From NCBI GenBank assembly GCA_024102725.1, contig JAGFJL010000088.1, positions 1 to 48,071 on the forward strand: DNA of 48,071 nucleotides, in the 5' to 3' direction. This DNA comes from Nitrococcus mobilis (lineage in GTDB: Bacteria > Pseudomonadota > Gammaproteobacteria > Nitrococcales > Nitrococcaceae). Below the pieces are notes generated by a model that saw only the letters and a program-made list of their open reading frames with translations, searched no databases and was not told the origin of the DNA. Shown in pieces: positions 18,519 to 27,716 of this stretch. Numbering within the stretch: position 1 is the stretch's first letter; every line of letters begins with the position of its first letter. The translations under genes were made by a program, and so were the position numbers.

Positions 18519-19139
18519 ATGCAGGGAATATTTGTTGGAAGAGCATCCGAGCGCATCTTTTCCCATGAGTCACTGCGGCAGTTGTATCGGTTTCGCCATC
18601 AGATCTTCAAGGAACGACTGGGTTGGCAGATTCCGACTCGAGGCGCTCTGGAATGGGATATCTATGATGAGTTCGATCCCGTGTATGGCGCGTACTATCG
18701 CCAAGGGGCGATCATCGGCGCATTCCGCCTGTTGCCGACCACCGGCCCCTATATGCTGCGGGGTGTCTTTGCCGAGCTGCTGCGAGGCGAAGCCCCGCCT
18801 TGCGCCGTTGATGTATGGGAGCTGTCGCGGTTTGCCGTGAAGCCGGCGTGCTGCGACTCCAGGGTTCAGCTGACCTGCTCGGAAGACATGTTCGAGGTGC
18901 TGCGCGCTTGCTACGATTTCTCTTGCTCCAACGGTATCCGGGAGCTCGTAATGGTCATCAGTGTGGCCGTTGAGCGGATGTTGCGTGGCGTTCGTATTCC
19001 GCTCGAGCGATTGGGTGATGGCAGGCCAACGCGGCTTGGCAAGGTGCTCTCCGTTGCGTGTCGAGTCGCGATTACCGCCGAGTTGCATGAGGTGTTGCAC
19101 CCGTTGTGCTGCGAGAGCTCGCTCGAGGGAGCGGCATAA
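18519..19139 (+). CDS. LuxI-family acyl-homoserine lactone synthase
   Basis: Cytosolic enzyme of 206 residues that makes an N-acyl-homoserine lactone from SAM and an acyl carrier. The conserved catalytic N-terminal half is intact: R and F in LYRFRHQIFKERLGW, the acidic E-D-D set in LEWDIYDEFDPVYG, R in IIGAFRLLPTTGPYML, and E-R in VWELSRFAV. The ATG at 18519 follows a run AACGGGGATGTAG. The C-terminal part, which sets acyl length, is divergent, so the signal cannot be predicted. luxR lies upstream and a lux box sits in its promoter. A PAS-GGDEF-EAL protein follows 285 bases later. No ORF of confidence lies in that gap (19140-19424), though TATGAT at 19331 is a possible -10 box. Confidence 0.93.
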   Translation: MQGIFVGRASERIFSHESLRQLYRFRHQIFKERLGWQIPTRGALEWDIYDEFDPVYGAYYRQGAIIGAFRLLPTTGPYMLRGVFAELLRGEAPPCAVDVWELSRFAVKPACCDSRVQLTCSEDMFEVLRACYDFSCSNGIRELVMVISVAVERMLRGVRIPLERLGDGRPTRLGKVLSVACRVAITAELHEVLHPLCCESSLEGAA

Positions 19140-19424
19140 AGTGCGGTGGGGTGTTTTTGGCGCAGCGCTTGCGGGCCCCTCCTTACCGCTGCAGGAAGCG
19201 AGTTCTGGGGACTTCGGCACACTCTCCTCGGCGCATGAAGGCTTATATGCAGACTTCGAGCACCCGGGTGGGCGATTTGCGATTGACGGTGCCTGCAAGC
19301 AGAGGGTGCCTTCACCGGCTGGCCGGCGCGGTATGATAGTACCTGGCCATCATGGCCATGCGGTGTATCCGGCTTATTACGAGAACAGCAAAGTTTTTGA
19401 CGGGCATGGCAAAGGTGACGATCA

Positions 19425-21542
19425 ATGGCTGTTCGAGTACCACGCACCAGAGCGCAAGCGTTTCGCTCAATGACGCGGTCTAGCGCCGCGGGAAGCGTCC
19501 CGCGGCCGAGTGAAAACCGCCTCCCCTGCGTACCCAGCGCTTTTATCGAATCGGATGGGCGGTTGGCGCAGAGCAATACGACGCTCGCGCAGTTGCTCGG
19601 CTATGATACCGAAGAGATCGATGGGCGCTCTTTAGTCGAGCTGGTACAGCCTGATTGTCTGGGGCGATTGCAGTATGCACGCGAGCGCTTGTTGCGGCCC
19701 GATTATAAGTGCTGTGGCGAAACTCTGATGTTGGACTGGGTTAACCGCCAAGGCCAGGTAATATCTACCCGCGCGAGCTTGGAGCGGGTCAATGGCGAGC
19801 CTCGGTTAATAAGGTTGCAGCTTGAGCCCGACGCCAGCCCGGATAAGCGCCAAGCCGGTGTTATCGCGGCGCCGGAATGGTTCCGAGAGATGGTAGAGGC
19901 GGCCACGGACGCCATGTTGTTAGTAGACAGCTGGGGGATTGTACGGTTCGTCAACAGCAGCGGCGAGTGGCTTTTTCGACAGCCGCGCAGCAAGGCGCTC
20001 GGCAATAGTGTGGAGCAACTGCTCAGTATGCCGATGCCTGATATGAGCACGGCCGCACGCACCGTGACCGGGCTGATTACCGACACCCTTCGGTTGCGTT
20101 GCCAGGAGCAACTGCCCCTATGGGGGATGGGCGGGGATGGCAGTGGTTTCTCGGCCGTGGTGAGCGTGATTCCGCTCGAAGATCTCTGCGAGCCAATGGC
20201 CCTGCTGCAGGTGCATGATATTACCGAAGATCAGCAGCGCGAAGCCCGATTGCGGCATCTGACCAATTTTGATCCGGTGACGGGGTTGCCCAATCGAGCG
20301 CTTTTCACCGATCGGCTTAGGGTTGCTGCGGCACGCTGTGTGCGCGGAGAGAATAGCCTCGTGCTGGGCTACATCGATATCGATCGGTTTAAGGATTTCA
20401 ATGAGACGCTGGGCCATCGCACCGGTGATGATGTGCTACGCGAGATTGCGCGGCGCATCAAACGGCATGTGTGTGATGAAAACACGCTGGCTCGCCTCAA
20501 TGGAGATGAGTTTGCGCTGCTGATCGAGGGTAACTATACCGCCAACGAAATCAAAATCTTGGCAAGAAGCATGCTGGATTCCCTCTCGCAGCCTTTTTTT
20601 ATTGCCGGGCATGAATTATTCGTCACGGCCAGTGCAGGTTTCGCCGTCTATGATTGTGTCGGTGACGAAGCCGGAGATTTGTTGCGTAAGGCCGAGATCG
20701 CGATGTACCGCGCGAAATCGCAGGGCCGTAATAACTTTTGTTTCTACAGCACCGCTTTTGAAGGTGGTGTCTCCGAGCGCCTGCGGCTGGAAGCTGAGCT
20801 GCGCCATGCCTTGGAGCGCCAGGAATTCATCCTCTATTACCAGCCCTTGGTCGAGGTAAGGGGTCATAGAATCATCGGGCTCGAGGCATTGTTGCGGTGG
20901 CGGCATCCGCAACGTGGGCTGATCGCGCCGAGCGAGTTCATTCCGGTGCTGGAGGAGACCAAGCTGATCGTGCCCGTTGGTGAATGGATAATGCACGAGG
21001 CTTGCCGATTTCTGGTCGCCGTGTCCAACGACCTCGGGCGTCCGTTGCGTTTGGCCGTGAATGTTTCCGCCGAGCAGATCCGTCATCCCGGGTTTGCTCG
21101 GTCGGTTGAACGGGCACTGCTCGCCAGCGGTCTGCCAGCCTCGGTATTGGAACTCGAACTCACCGAAACCTTGCTCATGGATCACACTGCCGTGGTGCAC
21201 GAGAGCCTGGCGGCCCTAAAGCAACTCGGCGCAGGCATCTCGGTGGATGATTTCGGCACCGGCTACTCATCTCTGGCTTATTTGAAGCGCTTTCCGGTAT
21301 CCGCGCTCAAGATCGATCGCAGCTTTATAGCGGATGTCGCAGGTGGTAGCGATGATAGGGCCATCGCGGGTGCGATCATTGCTATGGCGCGCAGCCTCGG
21401 TCTGGGCGTGGTTGCGGAAGGGGTCGAGAGCGAAAGTCAAGCGCGTTTTCTGCGTCGGTGGCCGGAGCTTATCGTACAAGGCTATTTTTTTGCCCCTCCA
21501 TTGCCGCCCGCCGAGGCTCGTGTTCGCTGGTCGGGCTTATAG
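19425..21542 (+). CDS. PAS-GGDEF-EAL protein, likely cyclic-di-GMP phosphodiesterase
   Basis: 705 residues without a signal peptide or membrane segment, so cytosolic. Order: a PAS-like domain near 38-130, a second PAS near 150-265, GGDEF near 278-440, EAL near 455-700. The diguanylate cyclase signature is altered to NGDEF (N359), which may lower or abolish synthesis, while the EAL domain keeps E487-A-L, NVSAEQI, ELTETLLM, DDFGTGYSS (D608, D609), the K of LKIDRSF, and EGVES. A phosphodiesterase whose GGDEF domain senses GTP is the likeliest reading. The ATG at 19425 has AAGGTG upstream; a later ATG at 19470 is possible. It follows luxI, which suggests that cell density and c-di-GMP are tied together, though it may have its own promoter. 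Confidence 0.9.
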   Translation: MAVRVPRTRAQAFRSMTRSSAAGSVPRPSENRLPCVPSAFIESDGRLAQSNTTLAQLLGYDTEEIDGRSLVELVQPDCLGRLQYARERLLRPDYKCCGETLMLDWVNRQGQVISTRASLERVNGEPRLIRLQLEPDASPDKRQAGVIAAPEWFREMVEAATDAMLLVDSWGIVRFVNSSGEWLFRQPRSKALGNSVEQLLSMPMPDMSTAARTVTGLITDTLRLRCQEQLPLWGMGGDGSGFSAVVSVIPLEDLCEPMALLQVHDITEDQQREARLRHLTNFDPVTGLPNRALFTDRLRVAAARCVRGENSLVLGYIDIDRFKDFNETLGHRTGDDVLREIARRIKRHVCDENTLARLNGDEFALLIEGNYTANEIKILARSMLDSLSQPFFIAGHELFVTASAGFAVYDCVGDEAGDLLRKAEIAMYRAKSQGRNNFCFYSTAFEGGVSERLRLEAELRHALERQEFILYYQPLVEVRGHRIIGLEALLRWRHPQRGLIAPSEFIPVLEETKLIVPVGEWIMHEACRFLVAVSNDLGRPLRLAVNVSAEQIRHPGFARSVERALLASGLPASVLELELTETLLMDHTAVVHESLAALKQLGAGISVDDFGTGYSSLAYLKRFPVSALKIDRSFIADVAGGSDDRAIAGAIIAMARSLGLGVVAEGVESESQARFLRRWPELIVQGYFFAPPLPPAEARVRWSGL

Positions 21543-21950
21543 GCTTACCGAAAAGGGGCGATTCGCTCCGGGTCTGATCTGCGCGTCACGCTCAGTTCTG
21601 TTGCGGGGCTCGGGCGGGCGTAACGGAAACATACTCTGCCTGCGCCAAGTGGGCAGGTAGACCTCTTACTGGAGCGGATTCTCGGTTTGGCTCGCGGTCA
21701 TTGCTCCGGGCGCAAATGCGCTAATGGGGTCGGTGACGAGCCTTTAAGCCCCGGAGCATTCCCTGGATCCAGTTGCTGGTGAGCACCGTGATAATGCGTA
21801 TCATCGCAGAGCCGCTGCGGCACCTCGGTTTGGTCGGAGAAGGACCTGTCCCACGGGCGATAACCGCTCGGCGGGCGCGGCTGAAAATTAGTTGCGATTA
21901 AGGTAGAGTACCCTACCCTTAGGGAGCAGCGAGTTCGGAGTGAATACGCT
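21543..21950. other. Structured intergenic region upstream of rpe
   Basis: 408 bases with no convincing gene. It holds a short hairpin at 21639-21657 (CCTGC/GCAGG arms) that might end the upstream transcript; a larger stem in which 21702-21710 pairs with 21750-21758 over 9 bp and encloses a small GCGC-AAAT-GCGC hairpin; and a short dyad GGTAG-N6-CTACC at 21902-21917 close to the rpe start. The structure could belong to an RNA or a leader of the rpe operon. No match to a known RNA family could be made by eye. Confidence 0.45.
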
Positions 21951-22625
21951 ATGCGGGATTTTAAGGTGGCACCATCCATCCTTTCCGCTAACTTCGCCCG
22001 TTTAGGCGACGAGGTTCGGCGGGTGCTGGATGCGGGCGCGGACATGGTGCACTTCGATGTAATGGATAATCATTACGTCCCTAACCTCACCATTGGTCCA
22101 GTTGTCTGCAAGGCTTTGCGGGATGAAGGCATTACCGCCGACATCGATGTCCACCTTATGGTGAAGCCGGTGGACAGTATCGTGCCGGCCTTTGCTAAGG
22201 CCGGTGCCAGCTGGATTACCTTCCACCCTGAGGCGAGCGAGCATATCGACCGCACGCTACAACTCATCCGCGACAACGGTTGCCGCGCCGGTTTGGTGTT
22301 CAATCCCGCAACGCCATTGGATTATTTGCGCTACGTTCTGGACAAGCTGGACATGGTACTGATCATGTCGGTGAATCCGGGTTTTGGGGGGCAAGCGTTC
22401 ATTCCCTCGGCTCTGGATAAGCTGCGTGAAGCCCGTTCGCTCATCGACGCAAGCCAGCGTCCGATACGGCTGGAAATTGACGGCGGCATCAAAACCGATA
22501 ACATTCGTGCCGCGGCCGAGGCGGGTGCGGATACTTTCGTGGCCGGCTCGGCGATCTTTGGTGTGGAGGATTATCGACAGGTGATCGCCGAGATGCGCGC
22601 CGAACTGGCAAAGGTGACGGCTTGA
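21951..22625 (+). CDS. rpe: Ribulose-phosphate 3-epimerase
   Basis: Interconverts ribulose-5-phosphate and xylulose-5-phosphate in the pentose phosphate and Calvin cycles (cbbE in autotrophs). 224 residues. Motifs: [30 protein letters not shown] with metal-binding residues, [41 protein letters not shown], and AGSAIFG. It starts the run rpe-gph-trpE-trpG-trpD-trpC on the plus strand. The stop overlaps the TTG start of gph by three bases, so the two are probably coupled in translation. Confidence 0.97.
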   Translation: MRDFKVAPSILSANFARLGDEVRRVLDAGADMVHFDVMDNHYVPNLTIGPVVCKALRDEGITADIDVHLMVKPVDSIVPAFAKAGASWITFHPEASEHIDRTLQLIRDNGCRAGLVFNPATPLDYLRYVLDKLDMVLIMSVNPGFGGQAFIPSALDKLREARSLIDASQRPIRLEIDGGIKTDNIRAAAEAGADTFVAGSAIFGVEDYRQVIAEMRAELAKVTA

Positions 22626-23335
22626 GTGCAACTATCTTGAATAGAACAATGTTTTCAGACGTCCGTGTCGTATTGTTCGATCTCGACGGCACGTTAGTGG
22701 ATACCGCCCCCGACTTGGCGGCGGCCGCGGATCACATGCTCGAGAGCCTCGGCCTCCCAACGGTTGGTGAAGCGCGAGTGCGGACCTGGATCGGCCACGG
22801 GGTGAGCCATCTCATCAAGCGCGCGCTCGCCGCCGCTAGCGGTGATGAGCAGGAGCTGTTCGAGTCGGCTTCGCGGTTGTTCCTGGATTATTACGCCGGC
22901 CATCTTGCCGACCGCACCTTGCCTTATCCAGGTGTGGTCGAGGCCCTCGATGAGTTGGTTGAGCGTGGCTTACGCCTGGGGGTGGTGACCAATAAACCGG
23001 CGCGGTTCACGGAGCCGCTTTTGGAGTCGCTTGGCCTGCGCGATGCGTTCCAGGCCGTGGTAACGGGGGATGCTGTCACCGAGCAGAAGCCGGCCCCGGA
23101 GCCGGTGCTACAGGCTGTCCGTTTGTGCGGGGGTATCCCCCAACAAGCGATTATGGTGGGTGATTCGATGACCGATGTCGAAGCCGCACGGCGGGCGGGA
23201 TTGGGCGTAATCGGTGTGCCCTACGGATACAATCACCGTGATGAACTCTTTTGGACGGCACCGGATTTGATGATTCAATCGCTGGTTGAGCTGCCGGCTT
23301 TACTCGAAGGCAACAAAGCAGACGAATGCGGCTGA
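22622..23335 (+). CDS. gph: Phosphoglycolate phosphatase
   Basis: HAD-family hydrolase of 237 residues that removes phosphate from 2-phosphoglycolate, the product of RuBisCO oxygenation and of DNA repair (cbbZ in autotrophs). Motif [15 protein letters not shown], motif II (VVTNKP) and motif III/IV (K in [22 protein letters not shown]) are intact. The TTG at 22622 overlaps the rpe stop and has an AAAGGTG site at good spacing; an ATG at 22649 fits the family N-terminus slightly better but has no clear site. Being between rpe and trpE matches the arrangement reported in chemolithoautotrophs such as Acidithiobacillus. Confidence 0.95.
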   Translation: MSATILNRTMFSDVRVVLFDLDGTLVDTAPDLAAAADHMLESLGLPTVGEARVRTWIGHGVSHLIKRALAAASGDEQELFESASRLFLDYYAGHLADRTLPYPGVVEALDELVERGLRLGVVTNKPARFTEPLLESLGLRDAFQAVVTGDAVTEQKPAPEPVLQAVRLCGGIPQQAIMVGDSMTDVEAARRAGLGVIGVPYGYNHRDELFWTAPDLMIQSLVELPALLEGNKADECG

Positions 23336-23438
23336 CGGTCACCACGTACGATAACGACGCACAGCAGGCGCTGCACGAGCGATGGCGTCCTTATAGGTAG
23401 CTACGCCTTTCGCAAAACCAGCCCTGTTGGTGGTGGCA

Positions 23439-24926
23439 ATGGAGCAGAGACAATTCGATCGCCTGAAAGAGGCTGGATACAATCGTATCCCGCTTGTTCG
23501 CGAAATTTTGGCCGACCTTGACACTCCCCTGTCAACTTACCTGAAGCTTGCCGAAGGAGCGTATAGCTTCCTGCTGGAATCGGTTCAGGGCGGTGAGAAA
23601 TGGGGACGCTATTCGATCATCGGCGGGCCCTGTCGCACTTTTCTCCGGGTGTTTGGGCAGCGGGCGGAAATCGTTCGAGACGGTCAGGTCGTCGAGAGCC
23701 ATACCGTCAGCGACCCGTTAGCATGGATTGCGCGTTTCCAACATGGGGTCAAGGCGGCGCCGTCCCCGGATTTCCCGCACATGCCGCGTTTTCTGGGTGG
23801 GTTGGTCGGTTATTTCGGTTACGATACGGTCCGCTATATTGAGCCTCGTCTTGGGCCCTGTCCGAACCCCGATCCTTTGGGTGTTCCGGACATTCTGCTC
23901 ATGGTTTCAGAGGAAGTTTTGGTATTCGATAATTTGGCCGGCAAGCTCTACCTGGTGGTTCATGTCGACCCTGCGCAGCGCAATGCTTTCAGCCGCGGCC
24001 AATCGAGGCTCGCCGAGCTGGCCGAGCGTCTGCGCGGCGGGGTAAACCGTTACCGCCTAGGCGAGTCGCGATACCAGGTTGCCGAGGAGGATTTCGCTTC
24101 GAATTTCACGCAGCTTCAGTACGAATCGGTCGTGCAGCGCATCAAGCATTACATTGTCAACGGCGATTGCATGCAAGTCGTGCCGTCGCAGCGTATGACC
24201 GCAGCTTACCGCGGGCACCCGCTCGATCTTTACCGGGCGCTGCGCAGCACCAATCCTTCGCCTTATATGTTCTTTCTTGATCTTGAGACCTTCCAGATTG
24301 CCGGCTCCTCTCCGGAGATACTTTGCCGCCTCGAGGAGGGTGAGATCACGGTGCGGCCGATTGCCGGTACGCGGCGGCGGGGGGCCACGGAGGAGGAAGA
24401 CCTGGCGCTGGAGCAGGAGCTGCTGGCCGATCCGAAAGAGCTCGCCGAGCATTTGATGTTGATCGATCTCGGGCGCAACGATGTGGGTCGGGTCAGTACG
24501 GTCGGTAGCGTGAGGGTTACGGACCGGATGACCATCGAGCGTTACTCCCATGTCATGCACATCGTCTCGCATGTGACCGGGCGGTTGCGCGCGGCCCTGG
24601 GGCCCATGGATGTGTTGCGGGCGACGTTCCCCGCGGGAACCCTTTCCGGGGCGCCTAAAATTCGGGCGATGGAAATCATCGATGAGCTCGAGACTGTCAA
24701 GCGCGGCATCTACGCCGGCGCCGTGGGCTACCTATCATGGTCCGGCAATATGGATGTGGCGATCGCCATTCGCACCGCCGTGGTAAAAGACGGCCGTGTT
24801 CATATCCAGGCTGGCGGTGGAGTGGTGCACGACTCGGTGCCGCGTTTGGAATGGGAAGAGACTCTGAACAAGGGGCGCGCGCTGTTCCGTGCCGTTGCTA
24901 TGGCGGAGGCTGGGCTGGATAGTTGA
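23439..24926 (+). CDS. trpE: Anthranilate synthase component I
   Basis: Makes anthranilate from chorismate with ammonia delivered by TrpG. 495 residues from the ATG at 23439, which matches the family start ([18 protein letters not shown]); an upstream TTG at 23427 adds four residues. The N-terminal feedback region [18 protein letters not shown] is present, as are [37 protein letters not shown], the catalytic [23 protein letters not shown], and [16 protein letters not shown]. The L.ES motif for tryptophan inhibition is seen near residue 45. No leader peptide with tryptophan codons was found in the 103 bases upstream, so classical attenuation is unlikely. Confidence 0.97.
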   Translation: MEQRQFDRLKEAGYNRIPLVREILADLDTPLSTYLKLAEGAYSFLLESVQGGEKWGRYSIIGGPCRTFLRVFGQRAEIVRDGQVVESHTVSDPLAWIARFQHGVKAAPSPDFPHMPRFLGGLVGYFGYDTVRYIEPRLGPCPNPDPLGVPDILLMVSEEVLVFDNLAGKLYLVVHVDPAQRNAFSRGQSRLAELAERLRGGVNRYRLGESRYQVAEEDFASNFTQLQYESVVQRIKHYIVNGDCMQVVPSQRMTAAYRGHPLDLYRALRSTNPSPYMFFLDLETFQIAGSSPEILCRLEEGEITVRPIAGTRRRGATEEEDLALEQELLADPKELAEHLMLIDLGRNDVGRVSTVGSVRVTDRMTIERYSHVMHIVSHVTGRLRAALGPMDVLRATFPAGTLSGAPKIRAMEIIDELETVKRGIYAGAVGYLSWSGNMDVAIAIRTAVVKDGRVHIQAGGGVVHDSVPRLEWEETLNKGRALFRAVAMAEAGLDS

Positions 24927-24936
24927 AGGTGGCACC

Positions 24937-25530
24937 ATGCTGCTGATGATCGATAATTACGACTCTTTTACCTACAACCTTGTGCAGTATTTGGGTGAGC
25001 TCGGCGCCGATGTGAGGGTCTACCGCAACGATGCAATCACGCTCGACGAGATTGAACGGCTAGCGCCGCAGCGTATTGTCATTTCGCCCGGACCCTGCAC
25101 CCCTAACGAGGCGGGTATCTCATTGGAGGTTGTACGTTCCTTCTCCGGGCGTATCGCTTTGCTCGGTGTTTGTCTGGGTCACCAAACCATTGGCCAGGCC
25201 TTCGGCGCTCAAGTGGTGCACGCTACTCATGTGCTGCATGGCAAGGTCTCGGATGTCTACCACAATGGGTACGGTGTTTTCAGCGGGTTGCCGAATCCAT
25301 TGCAGGCGACCCGTTATCACTCGTTAGTGCTTGACCGCGATACTCTGCCGGATTGTCTGGAGGTTACGGCCTGGACGCAGAATGCCGATGGCACGCTGGA
25401 GGAGATCATGGGGGTTCGGCATCGATCGCTGGAGGTGGAGGGAGTGCAGTTCCACCCCGAGTCGATCCTGACCCTGGCAGGGCATGATCTGCTACGCAAT
25501 TTTCTTGCGCCGCCTCGTCAGGCCGCTTGA
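24937..25530 (+). CDS. trpG: Anthranilate synthase component II (glutamine amidotransferase)
   Basis: Class I glutamine amidotransferase of 197 residues that frees ammonia from glutamine for TrpE. The catalytic triad is visible: C79 in [15 protein letters not shown] and H173/E175 in VQFHPES. The N-terminus [19 protein letters not shown] is standard, and the ATG at 24937 has a GAAGGTGG site. It begins 10 bases after trpE. In many bacteria the same subunit also serves folate synthesis (PabA); no pabB is in view to decide that. Confidence 0.97.
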   Translation: MLLMIDNYDSFTYNLVQYLGELGADVRVYRNDAITLDEIERLAPQRIVISPGPCTPNEAGISLEVVRSFSGRIALLGVCLGHQTIGQAFGAQVVHATHVLHGKVSDVYHNGYGVFSGLPNPLQATRYHSLVLDRDTLPDCLEVTAWTQNADGTLEEIMGVRHRSLEVEGVQFHPESILTLAGHDLLRNFLAPPRQAA

Positions 25531-25573
25531 TACCATGAGAGTCGTGTTCTGGCGAGGGGAGCGGGGTTGCTGA

Positions 25574-26674
25574 ATGGATATTCAGGCAGCGATCCGCACC
25601 GTGATGCGCCACCAGCATCTCAGCCGCCGCGAGATGGGGGCGGTGATGCGCGCGATTATGGTCGGGGAAGCCACGCCGGCGCAGATCGGCGGGTTTCTGG
25701 TCGGGCTGCACATGAAGGGCGAGACGGTGGAGGAGATTGCTGCGGCGGCAGAGGTCATGCGCGAGCTTGCCGCCCGTGTCGTGGTCGATCCGACTCACCT
25801 GGTCGATACTTGCGGTACTGGCGGGGACGCCAAGGGGACGTTCAATGTATCCACGGCCACCGCCTTCGTGGTGGCCGCCGCTGGTGGCAAGGTGGCTAAA
25901 CATGGTAACCGTTCGGTCTCCAGCGCTTGTGGAAGCGCGGACGTGCTCGAGGCGGCGGGGGCCAACCTGAATCTCGGCCCCGAGCAGGTCGCTGATTGCA
26001 TCGACCGTATCGGGGTCGGCTTTCTGTTTGCGCCTAGGCATCATTCGGCCATGCGACACGCCATCGGCCCGCGGCGGGAAATGGGTGTGCGCACGTTGTT
26101 CAATCTGCTCGGCCCCTTAACCAATCCGGCTGGGGCGCCGCACCAGTTGCTCGGTGTATTCAGCGAACATTGGGTGCGCCCAATCGCCGAGGCGTTGCGT
26201 GCACTGGGTAGCCGGCGAGTCATGGTCGTACATGCGGCTGACGGCCTCGACGAAATCAGTATCAATTCTACCACGCACGTTGCGGAGCTCGACGGCGGTG
26301 AGGTGCGGGAATATACCCTTGAGCCAGAGCAGTATGGCATCGGGCGGGCGCCTCTCGAGGCCATCCGGGTCGGCACCGCAGCGGAGAGCTTGGCCATCAT
26401 CCCGGCGGATGATGGCCAAGCTCTCCCGGCGGATGATGGCACCGCAGCGGAGAGCTTGGCCATCATCCGCCGGGTTTACGAAGGACACCCCGGGCCTGCG
26501 GCCGATATCCTTACCCTCAACGCCGGGGCGGCGATCTATGTGGCTCGGCTGACGCAGAGCCTTGCGAGCGGGGTCGAGCGAGCCCGGGAAATCCTGGCGA
26601 GCGGAGCCGCCTGGGATAAGCTGGGTAAATTCGTCGAGTATACTAATCAGCTTAAAGAATCAGCACACGGCTGA
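25574..26674 (+). CDS. trpD: Anthranilate phosphoribosyltransferase with an in-frame 22-residue insertion
   Basis: Joins anthranilate to phosphoribosyl pyrophosphate in tryptophan synthesis. 366 residues, about 20 more than usual. The PRPP-binding loop [40 protein letters not shown], the anthranilate region [31 protein letters not shown] and the D-E of GLDEIS are intact. The extra length is one segment at about residues 277-298, where the helix element [10 protein letters not shown] occurs twice with [12 protein letters not shown] between. At DNA level this is a 66-bp duplication holding an inverted copy. The rest of the C-terminus ([10 protein letters not shown]) is in frame and normal, so the gene is probably working. 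It lies between trpG and trpC. Confidence 0.95.
   Translation: MDIQAAIRTVMRHQHLSRREMGAVMRAIMVGEATPAQIGGFLVGLHMKGETVEEIAAAAEVMRELAARVVVDPTHLVDTCGTGGDAKGTFNVSTATAFVVAAAGGKVAKHGNRSVSSACGSADVLEAAGANLNLGPEQVADCIDRIGVGFLFAPRHHSAMRHAIGPRREMGVRTLFNLLGPLTNPAGAPHQLLGVFSEHWVRPIAEALRALGSRRVMVVHAADGLDEISINSTTHVAELDGGEVREYTLEPEQYGIGRAPLEAIRVGTAAESLAIIPADDGQALPADDGTAAESLAIIRRVYEGHPGPAADILTLNAGAAIYVARLTQSLASGVERAREILASGAAWDKLGKFVEYTNQLKESAHG
26372..26473. repeat. Direct and inverted repeat cluster inside trpD
   Basis: A 31-base segment at 26372-26402 recurs exactly at 26438-26468, a shift of 66 bases. Between them, 26407-26426 is the exact reverse complement of 26383-26402 (20 bp), so the two form a hairpin with only a 4-base loop. 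CCCGGCGGATGATGGC also occurs twice, at 26401-26416 and 26425-26440, and its first 13 bases after the leading C are complementary to 26461-26473. The length is a multiple of three and free of stops. Confidence 0.95.
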
Positions 26675-26808
26675 CTAATCGACTGTCCAGCCGAGCGCTT
26701 GCAGGTTATCGCAGCGCATTGCCGTATGGGAGTGGGCCACTGGCCCGGGGCGATGCTGCAGTATAGGCTGCGGTGCCACGACTGGAGCGTGGGGAGAGGA
26801 CCGGTTAT

Positions 26809-27621
26809 ATGGGAGTTCCGAGCGATACCCCGGATGTGCTCAGAAAAATTTTGCGGCGCAAAGCCGAGATCATAGCCGAGCGTAGTGAGCAGCTCGGGCT
26901 CAAAGCGTTTAGCGAACGGGTGGAGCATGCACCGGCGCCGCGGGGTTTTCTAACCGCCTTACGTCGTGAGGTCGATGCCGGGCGGCCGGGCGTAATAGCC
27001 GAGCTTAAAAAGGCCTCGCCCAGTAAAGGCGTGTTGCGTGCGCAGTTCGATGTGACAGGCATTGCCCGCAGTTATCACCGGGCCGGTGCAACCTGCCTGT
27101 CGGTGCTTACCGACGAAGATTTCTTCCAGGGTTGCGATGATGATCTGCAGATCGCCCGCTCCGCTTCCACACTGCCTACGCTGCGCAAGGATTTTATCAT
27201 CGACGCCTACCAGGTCTACGAATCGCGCGCGCTGGGTGCGGACTGCATCCTGCTGATCGTGGCGGCGCTGGGGGATGCGACTCTGCTGGAACTCTATATT
27301 CTGGCTCGGGAATTGGGAATGGATGTGCTGGTGGAAGTTCATTCGGAGCAGGAGTTGGAACGAGCGCTTGCACTCCATCCTCGAATGATCGGGATCAACA
27401 ATCGGGATTTGCACAGCTTTGAGACGGATATCGAGACCACGCTCAGGCTGCGCGAGAAGGTGCCATCCGATGTGCTGCTCGTTACCGAGAGCGGCATTCT
27501 CACTGCCGAGGAAGTTGAACACATGCGCGCGCACGGCGTGCATTGCTTTCTCATCGGTGAGGCCTGTATGCGGATGCCCGACCCTGGGGAGAAACTGCGA
27601 GCGCTTTTTGGTACCGGATGA
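26809..27621 (+). CDS. trpC: Indole-3-glycerol phosphate synthase
   Basis: Closes the indole ring in tryptophan synthesis. 270 residues from the ATG at 26809, chosen for its GGGGAGAGGA site; a GTG at 26773 would add 12 residues not typical of the family. The signature [17 protein letters not shown], the substrate residues in [51 protein letters not shown] and LVTESGI are all present. Last gene of the trpEGDC run; 134 bases lie between trpD and trpC with nothing notable. Confidence 0.97.
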   Translation: MGVPSDTPDVLRKILRRKAEIIAERSEQLGLKAFSERVEHAPAPRGFLTALRREVDAGRPGVIAELKKASPSKGVLRAQFDVTGIARSYHRAGATCLSVLTDEDFFQGCDDDLQIARSASTLPTLRKDFIIDAYQVYESRALGADCILLIVAALGDATLLELYILARELGMDVLVEVHSEQELERALALHPRMIGINNRDLHSFETDIETTLRLREKVPSDVLLVTESGILTAEEVEHMRAHGVHCFLIGEACMRMPDPGEKLRALFGTG

Positions 27622-27716
27622 CCTTGACCGTATGGCAGCGGATGGGGAAAACGCGCATCGCAAATGCCGGGTTAGGATTAAGCGGATAACCAAGACGGTA
27701 AAACGAAGGGGGGCTC

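Noticed and set aside
18961..19473. 170-codon frame overlapping luxI and the start of the GGDEF-EAL gene
   Set aside because: Its first third is luxI read in another frame and the rest has no recognisable motif or ribosome site.
21698..21890. 6S RNA
   Set aside because: TTGCTGGTGAGCA and nearby stems faintly recall 6S RNA, but the closing stem and central bubble could not be drawn convincingly.
23336..23438. trp leader peptide and attenuator
   Set aside because: No short frame with tandem Trp codons and no alternating stems with a T-run were found before trpE.
26675..26808. Small gene between trpD and trpC
   Set aside because: Only very short frames without ribosome sites; the sequence is simply an intergenic spacer.
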